The notes under the pieces are model-generated. The model was not told the origin of the DNA and made no database searches. It saw nothing but the letters and a program-made list of their open reading frames with translations. Position numbers and translations under genes: made by a program. From JAPUIN01 sp041580375 (GTDB lineage Bacteria > Acidobacteriota > Polarisedimenticolia > Gp22-AA2), in assembly GCA_041580375.1 (NCBI GenBank), contig JBFGDZ010000058.1, positions 1-19,052 of the forward strand: DNA of 19,052 nucleotides. Reading direction: 5' to 3'. Shown piece after piece: positions 7,030 to 14,557 of this stretch; the first letter of the stretch is position 1; each line of letters opens with the position of its first letter.

Positions 7030-7839
7030 ATGCCGGCGCGGGCGCGAGCGGCTCCGGCCGCGGCGCGGCGGGCGAGGGCTGCGGCCGTCCTCGAAGCGTT
7101 GCACCGGTCCCGGCCGGCGCCGCGGGTCGAGCTCGATCACGACGGGCCGTTCCAGCTTCTCGTGGCGACGATCCTGTCGGCGCAGTGCACCGACGCGCGG
7201 GTCAACCAGGTGACCCCGGCGCTGTTCCGCTCCTACCCGGACGCGGCTGTGCTGGCGCTCGCCTCGCCGCGGGCGCTCGAGCGGATCATCCGATCGACCG
7301 GATTCTTCCGCGCCAAGGCCCGTGCCCTCATGCTCTGCGCCCGGGCCCTGGTCGAGCGCCATGGGGGTGAGGTGCCGCGCACGATGGAGGATCTCACGCG
7401 CCTGCCCGGGATCGGCCGCAAGACCGCGAACGTCATCCTCGGCGCGGGCTACGGGATCCCCTCCGGGATCGTCGTGGACACGCACATGGCCCGCGTGACC
7501 GGACGGCTGGGGCTGACGCGACACCGGGATCCGGTCCGCATCGAGCGCGATCTACTGGATCTCGTCCCGCGATCGGAGTGGATCTTCTTCTCCATCGCGA
7601 TGATCCTGCACGGACGATATGTCTGCCAGGCGCGGCGGCCGCGCTGCGGCGAGTGCGCCCTGTCCGAGGATTGTCCCTCCGCGGATCTGGAGGAGCGGCT
7701 CGCCGCCGGAAGCCGCGCCGGGCGGACGGCCCGACCCCGCCGCCCGGCGCCGGAGGGCGCCCGCGCGCGGCGAATCAGTCCCCCGCCGCCGGCCTCTCCT
7801 CGTCGTCCGTCTCCTCGTCGTCGTCCAGATCGATCCTGA
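7030..7839 (+). CDS. nth: Endonuclease III (DNA glycosylase/AP lyase) with a basic C-terminal tail
   Basis: A base-excision-repair enzyme that removes oxidised pyrimidines and cleaves abasic sites. Seen in 269 residues: VATILSAQCTD (about 45-55), the helix-hairpin-helix LPGIGRKTANVIL (125-137) with catalytic Lys131, and VDTHMARV with catalytic Asp150. The iron-sulphur cluster cysteines are 199, 206, 209 and 215 (C-X6-C-X2-C-X5-C). The family core ends near residue 220. The last 50 or so residues are a low-complexity Arg/Pro tail of doubtful function. The ATG begins one base after the polX stop, so the two genes are co-transcribed. The 3' end overlaps the convergent PGPGW gene by 65 bases. Confidence 0.95.
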   Translation: MPARARAAPAAARRARAAAVLEALHRSRPAPRVELDHDGPFQLLVATILSAQCTDARVNQVTPALFRSYPDAAVLALASPRALERIIRSTGFFRAKARALMLCARALVERHGGEVPRTMEDLTRLPGIGRKTANVILGAGYGIPSGIVVDTHMARVTGRLGLTRHRDPVRIERDLLDLVPRSEWIFFSIAMILHGRYVCQARRPRCGECALSEDCPSADLEERLAAGSRAGRTARPRRPAPEGARARRISPPPPASPRRPSPRRRPDRS

Positions 7840-8110
7840 CTCCGGCCCGCTCGGCCTCCTTCAGGGCCCGCCGCATCAGACGCCACTCGCGCAGTCGGCG
7901 CAGGAGACGCCGGACCGCGCGGCTCTCGGAACTGAGCAGACCGAGGCCCCCCAGGAGGAACAGGAAGCCGGGGCCCGGGACGAACGGCAGGGCGAGCAGC
8001 AGGCCTCCGACGGTGAGGATCCAGCCGAAGGTCAGCCGCAGCAAGCCGGCCCGGCCGCGCCGCGGCGGGCGGCCGCGCGCCGGGCGGAACTCGACCGGCG
8101 GGCGGTCCAT
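7775..8110 (-). CDS. PGPGW-family putative transmembrane protein
   Basis: A 111-residue membrane protein. A basic N-terminus is followed by two hydrophobic segments (about 24-41 and 48-60) around VPGPGFLFLLGGLGLLSSE, the hallmark of the PGPGW putative transmembrane family, in which PGPG is followed by a GL-LL-E stretch. The C-terminal half is a charged helix ending in a very acidic tail (DLDDDEETDDEE). The ATG at 8110 shares one base with the dapF stop (TGATG), so translation is probably coupled. It is the last gene of a long minus-strand operon and converges with nth. The biochemical function of the family is not known to me. Confidence 0.82.
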   Translation of the reverse strand: MDRPPVEFRPARGRPPRRGRAGLLRLTFGWILTVGGLLLALPFVPGPGFLFLLGGLGLLSSESRAVRRLLRRLREWRLMRRALKEAERAGVRIDLDDDEETDDEERPAAGD

Positions 8111-8961
8111 CAGCGGGCGGGTCGGAAGCCGCGCGCCGACTCCTCCGTGAGCTGCCCCACGAAGACGAGCCGCGCCTTCCCCTCCAGACGGATGCCGGTC
8201 GGTTGTTTCGGCGCGCCCTCGTAGCGCACCCGGATCGTCTCGCCCGACCGGGTCAGCAGGCTCACCGGGGAGGGCGTGCCCTCGGTGGCGGCCGCCGCCA
8301 CGGCGGCCGCGACGCAGCCGGTGCCGCAGGCGAGCGTCTCCCCTTCCACGCCCCGCTCATAGGTGCGAATCCGCAACCGGCCGCGCTCGTACGCCTCGAC
8401 GAAATCGATGTTGGCGCCCTCGGATCCGAAGCGCGTGTGGAAGCGAAGCGCCCTCCCGACGTTGTCGATCGGCTGATCCGGGGGCACGGGGCGGAACACG
8501 ACGAAGTGGGGCACGCCGGTGTCGACGAAGATCCCGCGAATCCTCTCGCCCAGCACCTCGACCTCGATGTCCGGCTCGAATCCGCGTGGATCGCGCATCT
8601 CGAACGAGACCTCCGATCCGCGCACCTCGGCCCGGTGGATCATGAGGTCCGTCTCGATCGTCATGGCCGCCGGGGCGAGACCCTGCAGGTAGGCCATGCG
8701 CGCGGCGCACCGGGCGCCGTTGCCGCAGAAGGTCGGCCTGCCGTCGGGGTTGAAGAACCGGGCGCGCGCGTCGGCCCGCTCCGAGCCCTCCAGGACGACG
8801 ACGCCGTCCCCCCCGACCGAAAGGGCGCGCGTGCACAGACGACGCGCCAGCTCCCCGAGCGACCTGTCGTCGAGATTGCCGGATCGGTTGTCGAGGACGA
8901 TGAAATCGTTGCCGCCGGCCGACATCTTGAAGAACTCCGTGGGAACGGGAGTCATCGTCAC
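8110..8961 (-). CDS. dapF: Diaminopimelate epimerase
   Basis: This enzyme converts LL- to meso-diaminopimelate, the cross-linking residue of peptidoglycan and the precursor of lysine. At 283 residues it has normal length. Both catalytic cysteines are present: Cys79 in FCGNGARC and Cys212 in LACGTGC. Other family blocks are MSAGGNDFIVLDN near the N-terminus, DTGVPHFVVF, and GANIDFVE. The GTG start at 8961 overlaps the upstream stop by four bases (GTGA). An ATG two codons later (8955) with GAGAGG upstream is an equally good choice and changes little. It follows a lipoprotein gene, as lptM/yifL-type genes precede dapF in many proteobacteria. Confidence 0.96.
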   Translation of the reverse strand: MTMTPVPTEFFKMSAGGNDFIVLDNRSGNLDDRSLGELARRLCTRALSVGGDGVVVLEGSERADARARFFNPDGRPTFCGNGARCAARMAYLQGLAPAAMTIETDLMIHRAEVRGSEVSFEMRDPRGFEPDIEVEVLGERIRGIFVDTGVPHFVVFRPVPPDQPIDNVGRALRFHTRFGSEGANIDFVEAYERGRLRIRTYERGVEGETLACGTGCVAAAVAAAATEGTPSPVSLLTRSGETIRVRYEGAPKQPTGIRLEGKARLVFVGQLTEESARGFRPAR

Positions 8962-10115
8962 CTCTCTCCCTGACGCGGATCCTGTTCGGAGCCCGGTGCG
9001 GCCGCGGCGGACGGGGCTGCCTCGCGCCGCGGGATCGTCTCGGAGCGCTCCTCCGAGGGCCCGCTCTCGTTCGGCGGCGCCGCCCCGTCGACGGCCGTGA
9101 CGACGTAATGATAGCGCACGCCGGGTCGGGCCGTCGTGTCGATGAACACCGTCTCCGCCGCGCCCGCCTCGCCGATCGGCACGGGATCCGGGTGAGCCTC
9201 GTCGCGACGGTAGATCCGGTACCCGCCCAGATCCGGCTCGGCGCTGGGGAACCAGTAGATCTTGATCACGGCCCCCTCGGCCGAGACGGCCACGCCCGTG
9301 GGCGCGGCGGGCGGGTACACGTCGAGCGGGCGCACCTCGCGCTCCGCGCTCGCCAGGCTCTCCCGAGGCGGGGGTTCGGCCAACGCCAGCGCCCGGACGC
9401 TGTAGCGGTAGGTCTCGCCGTAACGGAACGTCGTGTCGATGTAGCCGGGCGCGGCGATCGGAGCGCGGTTGATCGGACGATCGGGCGGGTCCGGCGCATT
9501 CCCCTCGCGCCGGTAGACGTTGAATCCTGCGCCGCCCGGCGCGCCGGGAGACCAGGTCAGCTGCACCTCCCCCTCGGCCAGTCCGATGGTGAGATCAGTC
9601 GGAGCGGGAGGCGCCACGACGACGTCGATGCCGCGCGGCAGCGGCAGCGGGGAGCCCTTGCCGGAGGCGTCCGTGACCAGGACGCTGTACAGGTAACGCC
9701 GGCGCAGCCCCGCGCCGGACGGCGGGGGGGCCGCATCGACGAGCCGCAGCCGCCCGCCCTGCGCCCCTCCGGCGGGGGCGGCGGTCGCTTCGGCGACGAC
9801 GCGGGCATGCTTGTGGAACTGGCTGAGGAGGTATCGGTCCGAGACGGCGCCGGGCTGGATGGTTTCGGTGGCGAGCATCCGCAGAAGACCGACGGTGAGC
9901 GGGGTGCTGGATGGCGTTTCCGCAGGGGCCGGCAGCGCGAACGACGCCACGACGTCCGGTCCGATCTGACGCAGTCGGAGGTCGCGCACGGCATCCGGCT
10001 GGACGCGGACGGGCGCACGGGGAGGCCCCTTCTTGCCGCAGCCGGCGGCCGCGACGAGAAGCAGCGCCAGCAGCGGCGCCAGGATCGTTCGAGGGAGCGG
10101 CAGCGAGGCGGCCAA
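8958..10115 (-). CDS. Lipoprotein with LptM-like N-terminus and fibronectin type III domains
   Basis: A 385-residue predicted lipoprotein. The signal ends LVAAAGC with Cys26, followed by GKKGPPRAP. The C-G-x-K-G-P pattern straight after the lipid-anchored Cys is the mark of the small LptM (YifL) lipoproteins. The rest holds two clear fibronectin type III-like domains (about 169-263 and 268-362, with W-spaced FNVYRRE, YRYSVRAL, YRIYRRDE and YHYVVTAVDG), and probably a more divergent one at 40-168. The start is a TTG at 10115, ten bases after the hslU stop, with only a weak ribosome-binding site. Location just upstream of dapF matches LptM genes. An envelope role is likely, but the Fn3 partner is unknown. 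Confidence 0.8.
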   Translation of the reverse strand: MAASLPLPRTILAPLLALLLVAAAGCGKKGPPRAPVRVQPDAVRDLRLRQIGPDVVASFALPAPAETPSSTPLTVGLLRMLATETIQPGAVSDRYLLSQFHKHARVVAEATAAPAGGAQGGRLRLVDAAPPPSGAGLRRRYLYSVLVTDASGKGSPLPLPRGIDVVVAPPAPTDLTIGLAEGEVQLTWSPGAPGGAGFNVYRREGNAPDPPDRPINRAPIAAPGYIDTTFRYGETYRYSVRALALAEPPPRESLASAEREVRPLDVYPPAAPTGVAVSAEGAVIKIYWFPSAEPDLGGYRIYRRDEAHPDPVPIGEAGAAETVFIDTTARPGVRYHYVVTAVDGAAPPNESGPSEERSETIPRREAAPSAAAAPGSEQDPRQGER

Positions 10116-10125
10116 GGGTTCCGCG

Positions 10126-11523
<1,398 letters not shown>

Positions 11524-11526
11524 GTC

Positions 11527-12057
11527 TCAGAGCTCCTCGACCGTGATCCGGTCGTTCGTGTAGATGTCGATCTCGGACGCGATGCGCAGCGACTCCTCCA
11601 CGATCTCGCGCGCCTGAAGCCCCGTGCGGCGGCACAGCGCGCGCGCCGCCGCCAGGGCGCAGGGTCCGCCCGAGCCGACCGCCATGATCCCGTCGTCCGG
11701 CTCGATCAGATCCCCGGTGCCCGAGATGAGAAAGGATCGCGTGGAGGACGCGACCATGAGAAGGGCCTCCAGGCGGCGGAGCGCCCGGTCGGTGCGCCAG
11801 TCGCGGGCCAGCTCGACGGCGGCGCGCTCGAGGTTGCCGTGGAACTCCTCCAGCCGGGACTCGAAGCGGGTGAGGAGGGCGAAGCCGTCGGCCGCGGAGC
11901 CGGCGAACCCGGCCAGGATCGAGTCGTCTTGGAGGCGCCGGACCTTGCGCGCGCCCTGCTTCATGACCGCGCGCTCGAGCGTCACCTGCCCGTCGGATCC
12001 CATCGCCACTTTCCCGCCGTGGCGCACGCACAGGACCGTCGTGCCGTGGATCCTCAA
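11527..12057 (-). CDS. hslV: ATP-dependent protease subunit HslV (ClpQ)
   Basis: The Thr-protease subunit of HslVU, 176 residues. The N-terminus MRIHGTTVLCVRHGGKVAMG fits removal of the first five residues to expose the nucleophilic Thr6. It is followed by SDGQVTLERAVMKQGARKVRRL and AGFAGSAADGFALLTRFE. The TTG start at 12057 has an excellent GGGGGAGG about six bases upstream and overlaps the stop of the acyl-CoA synthetase by four bases (TTGA, the TTG equivalent of an ATGA junction). hslU follows after three bases. A candidate promoter of its own lies at 12108-12137 inside the upstream gene. Confidence 0.97.
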   Translation of the reverse strand: MRIHGTTVLCVRHGGKVAMGSDGQVTLERAVMKQGARKVRRLQDDSILAGFAGSAADGFALLTRFESRLEEFHGNLERAAVELARDWRTDRALRRLEALLMVASSTRSFLISGTGDLIEPDDGIMAVGSGGPCALAAARALCRRTGLQAREIVEESLRIASEIDIYTNDRITVEEL

Positions 12058-14276
12058 TCGCGCCTCCCCCGCGCCGCACGGCGCCGGCGGCGCCCGCGCG
12101 CGCCGGCATTATCCCCTCGCGCGCGCCGGCCGGTCAACGCGCGGGACGGGCGCGATCCGACGGCGCCCGCGGCCCGCGCGGCCGCCTGCGCCAGGCGCAC
12201 GCGGGCGTCGACCACGAACGACGAGGACCGATCCGCGCCGACGATCAGCGGGTTGAGGTCAACCTGCTCGACGTCGGGGTGATCGCACGCCAGCTGGCCG
12301 AGTCGCAGCAGCGCGTCGACGAGGAATCCCTCGTCCGCCTTCACCGATCCGCGCGCCCCCTGGAGCAGGCGGTAGCCCCGGATGCCGCGGATCATGTCGC
12401 GGGCCTCCACGTCCGTGATCGGCGCCCGCCTGAAAACGACGTCCTTCATCACCTCGACGTAGATGCCCCCCAGGCCGAACATGAGGAGCGGCCCGAATTT
12501 GGGATCCTGCGTGATGCCGAGGATCGTCTCGTGGCCTCCGCGGACCATCGACTGGACCTGGATGCGGCAGGACGTCCCTCCGACGGCCGCCCGGATGGCG
12601 CGCACGGCTCCGGCCACCTCGTCGGCATTGCGCAGATCGACCTTCACGGCGCCGCGCTCCGTCTTGTGCACGACGTCCTCGGCGAGCGCCTTGAGGACGA
12701 CCGGATAGCCGAGCGCGGACGAGGCCTCGATCGCCTCGGCCGGCGTGCGCGCGATGCGCGAGGGGGCGATCGGCAGGCCGTAGGCTCGCAGGAGGGCCTC
12801 CACCTCCTCCTGATCGAGGACGGCGCGCTTCTCGCGCCGGGCTTTCTTCAGCGCATCGTCGGCCCGCCCCTTCTCGATCCCCAGATCGGGTATGCGGCCC
12901 AGTGGCCGCTCGCGGATGAGACGGTAACGGTTGAGCCCCCCCATCGCCTGGGCCGCCTCCTCCGGGAACATGTAGACCGGGATCCCGGCTGCGCGCAGCT
13001 CCTCGACGCCCTGCCGCCCGCGCTCCGTCCCCATGAAGCAGGCCAGCACCGGCTTGTCCGAGCCGCGCGTCGCCTGCACGATGGCGCGCGCCACCTCCAG
13101 CGCGTTGATCATGATCGGCGAGACGAACAGGACGAGCAGCCCGTCCACCTCCGGCTCGTCCCGGAGGATGCGCAGCGCCGCCTCGTAGCGCGGCGCGTCG
13201 GCCGAGGCGATCATGTCCACGGGATTCCTCACGCTCGCCTCCCGGACGAGCACGCGCCTCAGCCGGGCCTGCGTCGCCTCTGGCAGATCGGGCACCTCGA
13301 GGCCGAGCGGGCCGCAGGCGTCGGTCGCCATGATGGCCGGGCCGCCGGCGTTGGTCAGGATCGCCACGCGGTTGCCCTTCGGAAGCGGCTGGCGGGCGAA
13401 CGCGCTGGCGAGCGTGAACATCTCGCTCATCGATCCGACGCGGATCACGCCGCACTGCTCCAGCAGGGTGTCGACCGCGACCTCGGTCCCGGCCAGCGAT
13501 CCGGTGTGCGAGAAGGCGGCCCGCGCGCCGGCGGGCGTGCGCCCCGACTTCACGGCGATGATCGGCTTCTTGCGCGTCACGCGCCGCGTCGCCGCGGCGA
13601 ACTTCGCGGGATTGCCGAATGATTCCAGGTACATCAGAATGACGTTCACCCGCGGGTCGTCCTCCCACGCCTCGATCAGGTCGTTTCCGGAGATGTCGGC
13701 CTTGTTCCCCATGCTGACGAAATAGGCGATGCCGAGGCCGATGTCCTGCGCGTGCGCCAGGATCATCTCCCCCAGCGCGCCGCTCTGCGACATGAACCCG
13801 ACCGGGCCCGGCTCCGGGCGCGCGGCGGCGAAGGTGGCATTCATGCTCACCGCGGGATCCGTGTTGATGACGCCCATGCAATTCGGGCCGACGACCCGGA
13901 TCCCCGCCGCGCGCACGCGATCCCTGAGCGCCTCCTCCTCGCTCTCCCCGCCCGGGCCGACCTCGCGGTAGCCCGCCGTGATGATGACCAGCCCCCGGAC
14001 GCCCTTCTCGATGGCGTCCCCGATGACGCCGCTCACGTGCTTCTGCGGCACGACGACGATCCCGAGATCGACCGGACCGGGGATCGCCTTCAGGTCCGGA
14101 TACGCCTTGATCGAATGGATCGAGTCCGCCTTCGGGTTGACGGGGTAGATCGGGCCGGTGAACCCGTAGTCCACCAGGTTATGGAGCGTCTCGCGGCCGA
14201 TCCCCCGCTCCTCGCGCGAGGCGCCGATCACCGCGATGGATCGCGGCCTGAGAATGGCGTCCAGCTTGTCCTTCAT
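12054..14276 (-). CDS. ADP-forming acyl-CoA synthetase (acetate-CoA ligase, alpha-beta fusion) with Arg-rich C-terminal tail
   Basis: A 740-residue NDP-forming acyl-CoA synthetase that interconverts acyl-CoA, ADP and phosphate with acid, CoA and ATP. Domains in order are a CoA-binding domain (about 5-140, SIAVIGAS), ligase domains (about 150-450) with the phosphorylated His257 in FSHTGSLAG, and a C-terminal ATP-grasp domain (about 485-705) with the second His537 in VVHKTERGAVKVDL. The substrate acid cannot be told from sequence. Family similarity ends near residue 705. The last 34 or so residues are Arg/Gly/Ala low complexity and are encoded across the predicted hslV promoter. The ATG at 14276 has no ribosome-binding site, and a -10-like TATGAT lies just eight bases upstream, so the mRNA may be leaderless. 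It is the first gene of the hslVU-dapF operon. Confidence 0.93.
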   Translation of the reverse strand: MKDKLDAILRPRSIAVIGASREERGIGRETLHNLVDYGFTGPIYPVNPKADSIHSIKAYPDLKAIPGPVDLGIVVVPQKHVSGVIGDAIEKGVRGLVIITAGYREVGPGGESEEEALRDRVRAAGIRVVGPNCMGVINTDPAVSMNATFAAARPEPGPVGFMSQSGALGEMILAHAQDIGLGIAYFVSMGNKADISGNDLIEAWEDDPRVNVILMYLESFGNPAKFAAATRRVTRKKPIIAVKSGRTPAGARAAFSHTGSLAGTEVAVDTLLEQCGVIRVGSMSEMFTLASAFARQPLPKGNRVAILTNAGGPAIMATDACGPLGLEVPDLPEATQARLRRVLVREASVRNPVDMIASADAPRYEAALRILRDEPEVDGLLVLFVSPIMINALEVARAIVQATRGSDKPVLACFMGTERGRQGVEELRAAGIPVYMFPEEAAQAMGGLNRYRLIRERPLGRIPDLGIEKGRADDALKKARREKRAVLDQEEVEALLRAYGLPIAPSRIARTPAEAIEASSALGYPVVLKALAEDVVHKTERGAVKVDLRNADEVAGAVRAIRAAVGGTSCRIQVQSMVRGGHETILGITQDPKFGPLLMFGLGGIYVEVMKDVVFRRAPITDVEARDMIRGIRGYRLLQGARGSVKADEGFLVDALLRLGQLACDHPDVEQVDLNPLIVGADRSSSFVVDARVRLAQAAARAAGAVGSRPSRALTGRRARGDNAGARGRRRRRAARGRRD
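12108..12137 (-). promoter_or_regulatory. Predicted internal promoter for hslVU, inside the acyl-CoA synthetase gene
   Basis: On the minus strand, TTGACC (complement of 12132-12137) and GATAAT (complement of 12108-12113) lie 18 bases apart. Each matches the sigma-70 consensus at five of six positions, in a stretch that is otherwise almost pure G and C. Transcription would start near 12101, about 44 bases before the hslV TTG, with the GGGGGAGG site in between. Confidence 0.6.
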
Positions 14277-14315
14277 CGGCGCGCATCATATCAGCACATC
14301 CGGTAAAATGCGGTC
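14277..14315. promoter_or_regulatory. 39-base divergent promoter region, possibly leaderless in both directions
   Basis: The gap between the two divergent start codons is only 39 bases. On the minus strand TATGAT (complement of 14285-14290) lies eight bases before the synthetase ATG. On the plus strand TAAAAT (14304-14309) lies six bases before the DUF2905 ATG. Neither gene has a Shine-Dalgarno sequence. No clear -35 is visible for either. Confidence 0.5.
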
Positions 14316-14555
14316 ATGCCGGGCAGCGGACCGTTCAGCATTCTCGGCCGCATCCTCCTGTTGACAGGAGTGGCGCTGGCCGTCGTCGGCCTCCTCCTGA
14401 TGCTCGGCTCCCGCATCCCGTTCCTGGGCCGCCTGCCGGGCGACATCGTCTGGACCCGGGGGAGCACCCGCATCTATCTCCCGATCACGACGAGCCTCCT
14501 GATCAGCCTGGTGCTCTCCGTGGTTCTCTCACTGCTCTCCGGACTGCGCCGCTAG
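14316..14555 (+). CDS. DUF2905 family small membrane protein
   Basis: A 79-residue protein with two membrane helices (about 9-30 and 55-76). Between them is the conserved block LGRLPGDIVWTRGSTRIYLPITTSLLISL, which matches the DUF2905 pattern (LPGDI followed by a basic/aromatic strand and P-hydroxyl-S-LL-S). The function is unknown. The ATG at 14316 has no ribosome-binding site and a -10-like TAAAAT six bases upstream, which suggests a leaderless message. Two bases separate its stop from the next ATG, so it is co-transcribed with the TMTC-like gene. Confidence 0.83.
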   Translation: MPGSGPFSILGRILLLTGVALAVVGLLLMLGSRIPFLGRLPGDIVWTRGSTRIYLPITTSLLISLVLSVVLSLLSGLRR

Positions 14556-14557
14556 CG

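Noticed and set aside
12259..13881. Long minus and plus alternative frames across the acyl-CoA synthetase gene
   Set aside because: Both are frame-shadow products of a single GC-rich gene that has clear CoA-binding and ATP-grasp motifs in its own frame.
12180..14276. The acyl-CoA synthetase as a succinyl-CoA ligase or protein acetyltransferase
   Set aside because: The fused alpha-beta order with SHTGSLAG and a C-terminal ATP-grasp domain fits ADP-forming acyl-CoA synthetase. No GNAT acetyltransferase domain is present.
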